Assembly (NCBI GenBank): GCA_963789785.1
Contig: CAWBNC010000031.1
Span: 109,548 to 173,547, forward strand
Source of the DNA: JAEULH01 sp963789785
Lineage (GTDB): Bacteria; Pseudomonadota; Alphaproteobacteria; Rhodospirillales; Defluviicoccaceae
DNA length: 64,000 bases
Reading direction: 5' to 3'
Below the pieces are notes generated by a model. The model saw only the letters and a program-made list of their open reading frames with translations, had not been told where the DNA came from and did no database searches. A program made the translations under genes and the position numbers. Of this stretch, positions 38,486 through 47,185 are shown piece by piece; within the stretch, counting starts at the first letter, position 1; each line of letters opens with the position of its first letter.

Positions 38486-39046
38486 GCCGCAGTGTCTCGT
38501 GGTGGGGCTTTGCCTCTCTGCCGCCGGTTGCGTCCGAGCAGCATAAGGACGCCGCAGGCGGCGGTGAGAATGACGGTCGTCTCGCCCAGGGTGTCGTAGC
38601 CGCGATAGCTCGCCAGCACCGCCGTGACCACATTCGGAACGCCGGTCTCCGTCTTCCGACTCGGCCAGGTAACGCGGTGCGACATGGCCGTGGATGGGCG
38701 CCGAAGGATCGCCGTATCCCGGCATGTCGAGCGTGCCATAGATCAGCGCGGCGCCGGTGACGAGGACCAGCAGAAGCGGGCCGAAGGCGACGGGTTTCAG
38801 CTTTTTTTCGGCCTCGCAGCGGGTGACCGCAATGGTCGCCAGTCCCAGCACCGTCGCAATGCCGGCGCCGACGGCGGCTTCGGTGAAAGCGACGTCGACG
38901 GCGTCCTGGACAACATAAAGCGCCGCCGCGGTCAGGCTGAAGATCCCCGACAGCATCACCACCGCGAAAAGGTTGCGGACACGCGCCAGCGCCAGCGCGG
39001 TTACGGCCATGAACAGCAGGAGGACAACGTCGATGGCGGCTACGAT
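38482..39046 (-). CDS. DUF4040 (MbhD) plus MbhE-type fused subunit, frameshifted near 38655
   Basis: This corresponds to the C-terminal part of MrpA and to MbhD-MbhE of membrane-bound hydrogenases. A DUF4040 domain (VRNLFAVVMLSGIFSL and DAVDVAFTEAAVGAGI) comes first, then a helix pair and, after a frame change near 38655, PNVVTAVLASYRGYDTLGET, the MbhE signature. The first in-frame ATG is at 39010, but family members begin about 12 residues earlier. At that place there is an ATC (39044-39046) seven bases after AAAGGAG. Either ATC is a rare start codon or an ATG has been lost. The full N-terminal MrpA domain is absent from the operon. Confidence 0.8.
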
Positions 39047-39408
39047 CGCTCGTCTCCTTTATTTTCTGCGACCGTCTCCGCGATCGTCTCTCCGGCCGTC
39101 TCCACTGCGACCGTCGGACTTGCGCCGGCGGCGAGCGCGGCGCGGGCGAGCGCGAACGTCGTCGCCGGGCTGGTGAAGAAGAGGAACACGCCGATCAGGA
39201 TCAGCTTGACCGTGACCAGCGTCAGTCCGGCCTGCAGCATCAGCCCCAGCAGGATCATCGCCGCGCCCAGCGTGTCGATCATCCCGGCGCCGTGCATGCG
39301 CGCGAACACGTCGGGCAGGCGGATGATGCCGATGGCGCCGATCAGGGCGAAGCCGGTGCCGAGTAGCAGGCAGGTCCAGCTCAGGACGTCGACGGCGAGC
39401 GCGGTCAT
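39040..39408 (-). CDS. mnhG: MrpG-type antiporter subunit
   Basis: The 122-residue protein has three helices with the MrpG motif IGIIRLPDVFARMHGAGMIDTLG, followed by a Gly/Ala/Thr-rich tail. It overlaps mnhF by ATGA (39405-39408). Its end carries the AAAGGAG ribosome site used by the next gene. Confidence 0.93.
   Translation of the reverse strand: MTALAVDVLSWTCLLLGTGFALIGAIGIIRLPDVFARMHGAGMIDTLGAAMILLGLMLQAGLTLVTVKLILIGVFLFFTSPATTFALARAALAAGASPTVAVETAGETIAETVAENKGDERS
39054..39060 (-). promoter_or_regulatory. Shine-Dalgarno before the DUF4040 gene, pointing to a non-ATG start
   Basis: On the minus strand AAAGGAG lies exactly seven bases before an ATC at 39046-39044. That ATC is in frame with the conserved N-terminal helix of the DUF4040 protein. 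The nearest ATG, at 39010, lacks such a site. Confidence 0.5.
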
Positions 39409-39692
39409 ACGTCGTCCCAATCGACCTGGTCGAGCGGGCCGCCGAGGTGGGCGAACGTCGCGTACTTGCAGACCGCGATCGTGCCGATGAAGTTGATCAG
39501 CGCGTAGACAAGCGCGATATCGAGGAATTCCGGCCGCTCCGTCAGGAATCCGAACACGGCGATCAACAGAACGGTCAGGGTCCCGAACGCGTTCACCGCG
39601 AGGATCCGGTCGTAGACCGTCGGGCCCATGACCGCGCGCCACAGGGTCAGGGCCATGACGAGGAGAATGGCGAGGCTGGCTTCGATGAACAC
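39405..39692 (-). CDS. mnhF: MrpF-type antiporter subunit
   Basis: The 95-residue protein has three helices and the family segment GPTVYDRILAVNAFGTLTVL followed by DIALVYALINFIGTIAVCKY. It is a small subunit of the Mrp complex, translationally coupled to mnhG and 6 bases downstream of mnhE. Confidence 0.94.
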   Translation of the reverse strand: MFIEASLAILLVMALTLWRAVMGPTVYDRILAVNAFGTLTVLLIAVFGFLTERPEFLDIALVYALINFIGTIAVCKYATFAHLGGPLDQVDWDDV

Positions 39693-39698
39693 GGAAGA

Positions 39699-40172
39699 CT
39701 AGGCCTCCAGCCCGGCGACGCGGTGGTTCATCTCGTCGGTGCCGACCCCGGCGGCCGCGGCAGCGGTCAACGCGTGAACGGTCAGGCATTCGCCGTCGAC
39801 CGAAATCGTTACGGTGCCTGGCGTCAGGGTGATGGAGTTGGCGTAAATGGTCAGGCCGAGTTCGGAGTGTTGCCGGCCCTGGGTGGTGAAGACGCAGAGC
39901 GACAGCGGCATGCGCCGGCGGAGGATGATTTTGGCGACGTCGATGTTCGCCTTGACGATTTCCCATAGCAGCCACGGAAAATAGCGCACGGCGCGGGGAC
40001 TGAGCTGGATGGGATGGCCTTCGTGATCAACGACATCCATCCGGTGGGCGATGAAGACGACGAACGCGACGGATGCGGCGCCTAGAGCGAGAAGCACGGG
40101 ATCGGCGAAGTGGCCCGACAGAAGCAGCCACAAAGCGGACAGCACGCCGATAAGGCTGAGGACGTGAGGCAC
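39699..40172 (-). CDS. mnhE: MrpE-type antiporter subunit
   Basis: The 157-residue protein has two N-terminal helices and a cytoplasmic alpha/beta domain with the family motifs LWEIVKANIDVAKIIL and ANSITLTPGTVTISVDGECLTVHAL. It is the first gene of the ten-gene operon mnhE-F-G-DUF4040-B-C-D-D-small-D. Mrp complexes exchange Na+ (or K+) for H+ across the inner membrane. The promoter should lie in 40173-40330. Confidence 0.94.
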   Translation of the reverse strand: MPHVLSLIGVLSALWLLLSGHFADPVLLALGAASVAFVVFIAHRMDVVDHEGHPIQLSPRAVRYFPWLLWEIVKANIDVAKIILRRRMPLSLCVFTTQGRQHSELGLTIYANSITLTPGTVTISVDGECLTVHALTAAAAAGVGTDEMNHRVAGLEA

Positions 40173-40334
40173 GATCGTTTTCCTCCCTGCCTGCGGCTTC
40201 TCGATGGCCTTGCGGACTGGCCGCGGCGCGTGCGCCGTCGCGGCCCTCTGGTTTAGCGTCGGCGGCCTGGCAAGGGAACGATAATTTTCCGGTCGGGCCC
40301 GGGATGGCTCCTCGACCCCGTCAGCGCTGCGCGC

Positions 40335-40379
40335 CTAGAGCATCCTGCGCCCGGATGGGCGAAGATGAGATGCTTCTAG
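40335..40379. repeat. Imperfect palindrome next to the IS630 remnant
   Basis: CTAGAGCATC (40335-40344) pairs with GATGCTTCTAG (40369-40379) with one bulged base, and inside it GCCC and GGGC form a second stem. IS630-type elements prefer CTAG targets and duplicate TA, so this may be the target hairpin or a small non-autonomous element. There is no T-run. Confidence 0.45.
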
Positions 40380-40447
40380 TGGATTGATCGAAACAGAAGA
40401 GTCCGATTTGGGATTCCCTTGGGCAGGCGTCCGTGCGAGTTTGACTT

Positions 40448-41227
40448 ATGCGCACAGGCATCTCCATCACCACCTCTTCTTGCGACCGTGAGCGGCTGCA
40501 AGCGATCGTCGCGAACCCCAAGAGCCCGCAGAAGCACGTCTGGCGGGCCCATGTCGTGCTTCTGAGCGGCGCCGGTTTGGGCACCTCGGCGATCATGGCC
40601 GAGACCGGTAAGTCCAAGACCTGCGTGTGGCGCTGGCAGGAGCGCTTCATGTACGAGGGCGTCGACGGCCTGCTTCGCGACCGGTCGCGCCCGCCCGGCA
40701 AGCCGCCGATCGCACCGGAGCGCGTCGCCGAGATCGTCCGCCTGACGCAGAAGCCGCCGCCGGCTGAGGCGACCCACTGGACGCTGCGGGCGATGGCGAA
40801 GGCCGCCGGCGTCGCGGCGTCGACGGTGCAAGCGATCTGGAAAACGCACGGCCTCAGCCCGCACCGCTGGCGGCACTTCAAGCTTTCCAACGACCCGGCC
40901 TTCGCCGAGAAGCTCACGGACATCGTCGGCCTCTACGTCGATCCGCCGGCCCATGCGGTGGTGCTGTCGATCGACGAGAAGTCGCAAATCCAGGCTCTCG
41001 ACCGCACCCAGCCCGGCCTGCCGATGAAGAAGGGCCGCGCCGGGACAATGACCCACGACTACAAGCGGCACGGCACAACGACGCTGTTCGCCGCGCTCAA
41101 CGTGCTGGACGGCACGATCATCGGCCAGAACATGCAGCGCCACCGCCATCAGGAGTTTATCCGCTTCCTCAACCGCATCGAGCGCGAAGTGCCGGACGAC
41201 TTCGGATCGGTCTGCGTTTTCAGATAA
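40448..41227 (+). pseudogene. IS630-family transposase, 3'-truncated
   Basis: The N-terminal helix-turn-helix region is intact (VWRWQERFMYEGVDGLLRDR, then WTLRAMAKAAGVAASTVQ). The first catalytic Asp is in VLSIDEKSQIQALDRTQPG. The protein runs normally up to FIRFLNRIEREVP (about residue 250) and then diverges; the second Asp and Glu of the DDE triad and about 100 residues are missing. The 3' end abuts the end of the fic gene, so a deletion or rearrangement removed the right half of the element. It cannot transpose on its own. Confidence 0.85.
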
Positions 41228-41841
41228 TCGGCAAAGTATTTCTTCAGTCGCGGCATGCGGAACAGCATCGTCGCGCCGTTCTTGCTGGTCCGGGTGACCA
41301 GGGTCGACGGATCGAAGTAGCCGGCGGCGTTCTCCACCGTCAGGACGAATGGCGGCCTGCCCTCGCGTGCCAGCAGGTAACTCATGACCAGCGCGCCCGT
41401 GCGATGGTTGCCCTCGATATAGAGCTGCGGCTCGCTCAGGATGCGGATGTAGACGCCGGCGGCGCGACGCCACGCCGACTCGCCGCGGTGGCGCTCATGC
41501 CACTCGATGACGTCGCGGATGCCACCGCCCGAATACTCCCAGAACCTTTCCGCCGTCGCCTCGATGTGGCGCGCGCTATTCCTGCGGGCCTCGCGGTCGT
41601 TGCCGCATAGAACCAGCGTGTTCAGCTCGAGCAGATGCTTCAGATTGCCGACGGCGAGCAGATCGATCCCGTCGGCGAGCGCCTGGTCGACATAGGCGTA
41701 GCCGATCAGAAGATTGTCGATGACGGCGTCATCGAGCCTGTCGCGGGGGCTTTGCAGATGCTCGTTGATGAGCGGAAACTCGCGCTGCAGGTCCCGCAGC
41801 GATCCGGCGATGGCGTCGAGGTTGAGGCGAAAGTCGGCCAT
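41149..41841 (-). CDS. Fic-domain protein with non-canonical motif
   Basis: The 230-residue protein has a helical Fic-like core with the block LYIEGNHRTGALVMSYLL around residue 135-152. In canonical Fic AMP-transferases the loop is HPFxDGNGRxxR; here the first His and Phe are replaced (QLYIEGNHRTG), so classical AMPylation is doubtful. The last about 18 residues are read from the truncated IS630, so the natural C-terminus has been replaced. A Fic/Doc toxin role is possible; no antitoxin partner gene is adjacent. Confidence 0.7.
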   Translation of the reverse strand: MADFRLNLDAIAGSLRDLQREFPLINEHLQSPRDRLDDAVIDNLLIGYAYVDQALADGIDLLAVGNLKHLLELNTLVLCGNDREARRNSARHIEATAERFWEYSGGGIRDVIEWHERHRGESAWRRAAGVYIRILSEPQLYIEGNHRTGALVMSYLLAREGRPPFVLTVENAAGYFDPSTLVTRTSKNGATMLFRMPRLKKYFADYLKTQTDPKSSGTSRSMRLRKRINS

Positions 41842-41948
41842 CGATTGTCCCGTCCCAGACAGTCTCGAATATGGCTATCGGACGAGACCATACGAGCGTC
41901 ATGCTGTTCCCGCACCTGCCTGCCCGTCACGCGCTAATGTTCGAGCTT

Positions 41949-43031
41949 TTAGTGGATGGTCGCGAGCGCCTGCTGCCCCTTGGCCACGACATTCGCCGGC
42001 AGCGGGATGTAGCCGCTCAAATCTTCCCGCTTCAAGGTTTGCCCCTCCGTCAGGCCCCAGCCGACGAAGTCGCGAAGCGCCGCGGCCTTCGTCTCGTCGT
42101 TATAGTGGCCGTAGAGCACCAGCCAGCTGTAAGTCACGATCGGGTAGGCGCCGGCGCCCGGCGCATCGGCGATCGAAACCCGCAACCGCTCGTCCATGTC
42201 AGCGGCCGTTTCGCTCAGGGCCGCCGTGCCGGCTTCCGCGCTCGGCCGGACGAACCTGCCGGCCTTGTTCTCCAACGCAGCGACGGGCAGGTTCAGACGC
42301 TTGGCGAAGCCGTACTCGACATAGCCGATGGCGCCGCTGCTGATCTTGATCCGCTGGGCGACACCCTCGTTGCCCTTGACCTGCATGGCATTGCCCGGCC
42401 AGTCGACGCTGGTTCCGACACCGAGCCCTCGCTCGCGCCACAGCGGGCTGATGGCGTTGAGATGGCTGGTGAAGGCGAAGGTTGTGCCGCTGGCATCCAT
42501 CCTCGCCACAACCGCAATGCCTAGATTGGGCAGCTTCACGTCGGGGTTGGCGGCCTGGATCCGCGGATCGTTCCACCGGGTGATGTCGCCGGCGAAGATC
42601 GCGACGTAAACGTCGCGCGGCAGCTTCAGATCGTCGATGCCGCCGGGCAGCGAATAGGCGAGAACGATCATGCCGGCCGTCGCCGGCACCGAGACCACGC
42701 CGCGGCCGATCCGGGCGATCTGTTCGTCCTTGATGGGGGCATCGCTGCCGGCAAAATCGACCGACCCTGTAAGGAAGCGGTTGATACCGGCGCCGCTGCC
42801 GATCGCGTCGTAGCTGAGCACGGTCCCTTTGTGGTTCACCGTCCAGGCCTCGATCCACCCCTGGTAAAGCGGCGCCGCGAAGGTGCTGCCGGCGCCGCGC
42901 AGCACTATCGAGCCCTCCCCCATTTCTGCGCGAGCGCCCTGCGCCGCCAACGCCATCGCCAATCCCAGAACCACAGTCAATCCAGCGAGCGCGCGTCGCA
43001 GCGCGCCCGGTTTGCGTCCCGCGTCCATCAT
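41949..43031 (-). CDS. pstS: Phosphate ABC transporter substrate-binding protein PstS (paralogue 1)
   Basis: The 360-residue protein has a signal peptide (cleavage after about residue 35) and the PstS fold. Phosphate-contacting segments are AGSTFAAPLYQ, GSGAGINRF, GSDAPI and DASGTTFAFT. It delivers phosphate to PstCA in the periplasm. It is the last gene of pstS2-pstC-pstA-pstB-pstS1. It is clearly a paralogue of the PstS at 45.9-46.9 kb (shared RWNDPRI and LPRDVYVAIF patterns) but quite divergent from it. Confidence 0.93.
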   Translation of the reverse strand: MMDAGRKPGALRRALAGLTVVLGLAMALAAQGARAEMGEGSIVLRGAGSTFAAPLYQGWIEAWTVNHKGTVLSYDAIGSGAGINRFLTGSVDFAGSDAPIKDEQIARIGRGVVSVPATAGMIVLAYSLPGGIDDLKLPRDVYVAIFAGDITRWNDPRIQAANPDVKLPNLGIAVVARMDASGTTFAFTSHLNAISPLWRERGLGVGTSVDWPGNAMQVKGNEGVAQRIKISSGAIGYVEYGFAKRLNLPVAALENKAGRFVRPSAEAGTAALSETAADMDERLRVSIADAPGAGAYPIVTYSWLVLYGHYNDETKAAALRDFVGWGLTEGQTLKREDLSGYIPLPANVVAKGQQALATIH

Positions 43032-43046
43032 CGCCCCCTCCCGGAC

Positions 43047-43877
43047 CTAGCTGAATTCGCCCCGGATATATTCCTTGGTCAGCTCTTCGCGCGGATCCTC
43101 GAAGATCTGTCTGGTCTCGCCCATCTCGACCAGGTAGCCGGTGCGGCCTGCCTGGGAGATGTCGACGGCGAAGAACGCGGTCGTGTCGGCAACGCGCGTC
43201 GCCTGCTGCATGTTGTGGGTGACGAGGGCGACCGAGTAGTTTTCCTTGAGCTCGATCATCAGCTCCTCGACCTGGCGGGTCGCGATCGGGTCCAGCGCCG
43301 AGCACGGCTCGTCCATCAGCAGCACCTGCGGCTCGGTGGCGATGGCGCGGGCGATGCACAGCCGCTGCTGCTGGCCGCCGGACAGCGACAGGCCGCTGGC
43401 CTTGAGCTTGTCCTTGACCTCCCTCCACAGCGCGGCGCGCTGCAGGGCGCGTTCGACCCGCTCGTCCATGTCGCCGCGGTAGCGGTTCAGCCGCAGGCCG
43501 AAGGCGACATTGTCGTAGATGCTCATCGTGAACGGGTTCGGCTGCTGGAAGACCATGCCGATGTAGCGGCGGACGATGACCGGATCGACATTTTTGGCGT
43601 AGATGTCCTGGCCGAGAAAGTGGACGTGACCCTCGAAGCGGAAAACCGGGATCATGTCGTTCATCCGGTTCAGGCTGCGCAGCACCGTGCTCTTGCCGCA
43701 GCCCGACGGGCCGATGAAGCCGGTGATCTTGCCCTTCTCGACCGGCAGCTTGCTGTCGCGCACGGCAAGGAAGCTGCCGTAGAAGACTTTCTTGAGGTTG
43801 CAATCGATGGCCATCCGCTCGGCCGGCACGTGCCATGAGGCCGGTGAGTCCGAAACGGCTGGCTGCAGCATATTCAT
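43047..43877 (-). CDS. pstB: Phosphate ABC transporter ATP-binding protein
   Basis: The 276-residue ATPase shows Walker A GPSGCGKST (about residue 57-65), the Q-loop VFQQPNPF, the signature LSGGQQQR and Walker B VLLMDEP, plus the H-loop VTHNMQQ. It powers phosphate import through PstC/PstA. It lies between pstA (33-bp gap) and pstS1. Confidence 0.97.
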   Translation of the reverse strand: MNMLQPAVSDSPASWHVPAERMAIDCNLKKVFYGSFLAVRDSKLPVEKGKITGFIGPSGCGKSTVLRSLNRMNDMIPVFRFEGHVHFLGQDIYAKNVDPVIVRRYIGMVFQQPNPFTMSIYDNVAFGLRLNRYRGDMDERVERALQRAALWREVKDKLKASGLSLSGGQQQRLCIARAIATEPQVLLMDEPCSALDPIATRQVEELMIELKENYSVALVTHNMQQATRVADTTAFFAVDISQAGRTGYLVEMGETRQIFEDPREELTKEYIRGEFS

Positions 43878-43909
43878 AATGGCGTGTCCCGCTTTCTTGC
43901 CTGGTGGCT

Positions 43910-44824
43910 CTAGACTTTCGGCCGCCCGATCAGGCGGCTGAGAATGTTGAAGACAAGAACGATCAGGACGAGGACCAGCGAGGCGGCCCAGGCCAGCTCG
44001 ATCTGGTTTTCGAACGGCATGCCGGAGAAGTTGTAGATCAGGATCGACAGCGATGCCGTCGGCTCGTGGACGCTGTGCAGCCAGTAGTTGCTGAACAGCG
44101 CGGTGAACAGCAGCGGCGCCGACTTGCCGGCGGCGCCGGCGATGGCCAGCATCACCCCGGTAAGAATGCCGGGCAGCCCCGTCGGCAGCACCACCTTCCA
44201 GATCACCTGGCTGCGGGTGCAGCCCATGCCGTAGGCGGCGTCCTTCATCCGCGGCGGAACCATCTTCATCGATTCCTCGGCGGTCAGGATGACCGTCGGC
44301 AGCATCAGCACCGACAGCGCGATGCCGCCGGCGAGCGCGGAGTATGTGCCCATCAGCACCACGACAGCGGCGTAGGCGAAGACGCCGGCGAGGATCGAGG
44401 GAAAGCCGGTGAGCACCTTGGCGAGGAACCGGGAGACCGCGGCAAGCTTGTGTTCCGGACCGAGTTCGGACAGATAGGCGGCGCCGAGGATCCCGACGGG
44501 CACGCTGATCGCGCTGGCAATGCCGACCATCACCAGGGTGCCGACGATCGCGTTGCCGAAGCCGCCGCCCATTTCGAAGCCGGCCGGCGGCAGCTCGGTG
44601 AACAGATCGAGGCTGAAGCGGGCGCCGCCTTCGACGATCAGCATGTAGAGGACGGAGAACAGCGGCACCGCCGCGATCAGGGCGACGACCCAGGTCATCA
44701 CGCTCAGGCCGGCGCTGCGCAGCGCCCGGCGGTTGCTCAAGGTCCGGCGCAGATCCGGAACGAAGCTGCGGCCGCTGTCGACTCGCTGCGCGTCAATATT
44801 CGTGCTGATGCAAGATCGCCTCAC
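43910..44824 (-). CDS. pstA: Phosphate ABC transporter permease PstA
   Basis: The 304-residue permease has six predicted helices and the EAA loop KDAAYGMGCTRSQVIWKVVLP. I choose the GTG at 44824, which overlaps the pstC stop as GTGA. The same frame stays open far upstream only because it is shadowed by pstC. It pairs with PstC to form the phosphate channel. Confidence 0.92.
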   Translation of the reverse strand: MRRSCISTNIDAQRVDSGRSFVPDLRRTLSNRRALRSAGLSVMTWVVALIAAVPLFSVLYMLIVEGGARFSLDLFTELPPAGFEMGGGFGNAIVGTLVMVGIASAISVPVGILGAAYLSELGPEHKLAAVSRFLAKVLTGFPSILAGVFAYAAVVVLMGTYSALAGGIALSVLMLPTVILTAEESMKMVPPRMKDAAYGMGCTRSQVIWKVVLPTGLPGILTGVMLAIAGAAGKSAPLLFTALFSNYWLHSVHEPTASLSILIYNFSGMPFENQIELAWAASLVLVLIVLVFNILSRLIGRPKV

Positions 44825-45787
44825 TGTTTCTTGACGGCGATGGTCATGACGAACAGGCCGACCACGTTGACGATCAAGGTGATCGCGAGAAGGGCGATGG
44901 CGGCGTACATCAGCGCCTGGATCTCGATCGCGCCGGCTTCGGGGAAGTTCGACGCCAGCAGCGACGCCAGCGTGTTGGCCGGCGAGAACAGCGACAGGGT
45001 GATCTGGTTGGCGTTGCCGATCAGCATCGCCAGGGCCATCGTCTCGCCAAGGGCGCGGCCGAAGCCGAGCACCATCGAGCCGAAAATCCCCCGCGAGGCC
45101 GTCGGCAGGAACACCTTGAGGATGGCCTCCCAGCGGGTCGTGCCCATGCCGTAGGCCGCCTCCTTCACCTTGAATGGGCACCAGGTGGAGGGCGTCCTGG
45201 GAGATGGCCGCCACGGTCGGCAGGATCATGATCGCCAGCACAAGCGCCGCCGGCATCAGTCCGGGACCGCTGAGCGAGGTGGAGAAGAAGGGAATGAAGC
45301 CGAGGGTCTGGTGCAGCCAGTCGGCGATCGGGCGCAGCGCCGGAATGACGACGTAGATGCCCCACAGGCCGTAGACGACGCTGGGGATCGCGGCGAGCAG
45401 CTCGACGATGGTGCGAAAGACGACGGCGAGCTTCGGCGGCAGGAAGCCCTGGGTCAGGAAGATGGCGACGAAGACGCCGAAGAAGCCGCCGATCAGCAGC
45501 GCCAGCAGCGAGCTGTACAGCGTCCCCCAGATCTGCGGGAGAATGCCGAACTTCTCGTTGCCCACGTCCCAGGTCGTCGAGGTGAGAAAGCCGAGGCCGT
45601 ACTTCGCGATCGCCGGCGCCGCCTGGCCGCCGATCTCCCAGACGATGTAGGCGACAAGGACAACGATGGCGCCCGCTCCGCCGTAGGCAAGGATGCGGAA
45701 GATGCGATCGGAGAGATAGTCGCGTGCGGCCGGCGGGCCTGAGATGCTTCCTGCGTCGACCGCTGCGGCGAACGGATTAGGCGCCAT
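44821..45787 (-). CDS. pstC: Phosphate ABC transporter permease PstC, frameshifted near 45166
   Basis: The first part starts at the ATG at 45787 (MAPNPFAAAVDAG) and includes a membrane helix (AIVVLVAYIVWEI) and the segment ISQDALHLVPIQ. The frame must then lose one base near 45166 to continue as VKEAAYGMGTTRWEAILKVFLP, the EAA loop, and end at 44821. Joined, it gives about 321 residues, normal for PstC. The break falls inside the conserved EAA region, so if real it would inactivate the transporter; a one-base sequence error is the simpler explanation. Confidence 0.88.
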
Positions 45788-45890
45788 CGTGGCGAGGTTC
45801 CATTGACCAATCAATCGTCTGCTGGTTAAAGCCCACCCGCCGGGGCGCATCCCGGCGGGCAGACCGTCTGCGTCGTCGGCGCAAGCCCGG

Positions 45891-46920
45891 CTACTGGATT
45901 TCCTGCTTGGCTTCGCGGACCTTGGCGATGACGTTGTCGGGCAGGGGCACGTAGCCCATCTTCTCGGCGACCTTCTGGCCCTCGGTCAGTCCGTACTCGA
46001 CCATCTCACGAAGCGCCGCCGCCTTCTGGTCGTCCTGGTCCTTGTAGAACAGCATCCAGGTGAAGGTCGTGATCGGATAGGCGTCCGCGCCTTTGGGATC
46101 CTTGACCCAGGCGAGCAGGTTCTCGTCGAAATCGGCCTCCGATAGCGCCGCCGCGCCGGCGTCGCCGCCCGGCTGCGATGTATTTGCCGGCCTGGTTCTC
46201 GAGCAGCGCCGTGGTGGCCTTGGTCAGCTTGGCGTAGCCGTACTCGATGTAACCGATGGAGCCCGGCGTCTGCTTGATCGTCGCGGTGACGCCGTCGTTC
46301 TTCGGCGCGGCGATGAACTTGTCGCTGCTCGGCCACTGAACGGTGGTGCCGACTCCGACCTTGTCCTTGAACTCGGGACTGACCGCGGCAAGGTGCTGGG
46401 TGAAGACGAAGTTGGTGCCGCTGGAGTCCGAGCGACGGACGACCGTGATCGGCATGTCCGGAAGCTTGATGTCGGGGTTGGCCTTGACGATCTTCGGATC
46501 GTTCCAGCGGGTGATTTCGCCGCTGAAGATGGCCGGATAGACGTCGCGCGGCAGCTTCAGGTTCTTCGGATCGCCGGGAAGATTGTAGGCGAGGACGATC
46601 TCGCCCGCGGTCATCGGCAGGAGCACAGCGCCACCCTTGACCTTGGCGATCTCTTCCTCGGTCATCGCCGCGTCGCTGGCGGCGAAATCGACCGTCCGGT
46701 TGATGAAGTCCTGAATGCCGGCGCCGCTGCCCTTGGCCTGATAATCGATGGTGATATCGTCGTGCTGCTTGCTGAAGTCCTTGAACCACGTCGAATAGAT
46801 CGGAAAAGGGAAACTGGCGCCCGAACCAATCGCGCGTACGTTGGCGTGCGCCGGCGCGTAAGCGCTCGCACACAAACCGATGCTCAGCGCCACCGCGGCG
46901 AGCCCCTTGATTATCTTCAT
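45891..46920 (-). CDS. pstS: Phosphate ABC transporter substrate-binding protein PstS (paralogue 2), frameshifted near 46178
   Basis: Signal peptide to residue 26 (PAHA), then GSGASFPFPIYSTWF, KGSGAGIQDFI, SDAAMTEEEI and RRSDSSGTNFVF, all typical phosphate-binding segments. Near 46178 one base is extra; after correction the protein continues GDAGAAALSEADFDE and ends KVREAKQEIQ at 45891, giving about 342 residues. It is the first gene after the Pho box, with a GGGGAGA Shine-Dalgarno, and so is likely the major binding protein. Confidence 0.9.
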
Positions 46921-46980
46921 CTGGCAGATCTCCCCGTCCCGGTCTTTGCCATTACCTGCGGATTAGATACCACGGGCTAC

Positions 46981-46998
46981 GTTACAACAGTGTGACAA
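46981..46998 (-). promoter_or_regulatory. Pho box of the pst operon
   Basis: On the minus strand the site reads TTGTCAC-ACTG-TTGTAAC: two 7-bp half-sites separated by 4 bp, as in PhoB binding sites (consensus CTGTCAT-4-CTGTCAT). A -10-like TATCTA follows 11 bases later (46969-46964), the spacing of PhoB-dependent promoters. The pstS2 ATG is 61 bases further on. Confidence 0.8.
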
Positions 46999-47163
46999 TG
47001 GCTCGTCTGTCCTTGACGGTTCTGCAACGCTGCCTTGCAATCGCGCGTGGGGCGTGCCGGCATGGCCGTCGTCGAGTCTGGTTGCGGCCGATAGCACCTC
47101 TACGGCCGATGTCTTGGCCCGGTTCACTCCCTTCCACGCCGTCCCGGCACTGCCTTGCGTCCC

Positions 47164-47185
47164 TTGACATTGAGATTAATTATCA
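47164..47185 (+). promoter_or_regulatory. Fur-box-like palindrome overlapping a TTGACA promoter element
   Basis: TGAGATTAATTATCA at 47171-47185 matches the 7-1-7 Fur consensus TGATAATnATTATCA at 12 of 14 fixed positions. A perfect -35 TTGACA lies at 47164-47169, so bound Fur would block the promoter. It is 208 bases upstream of the first feoA ATG. The -10 is not clear. Confidence 0.7.
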
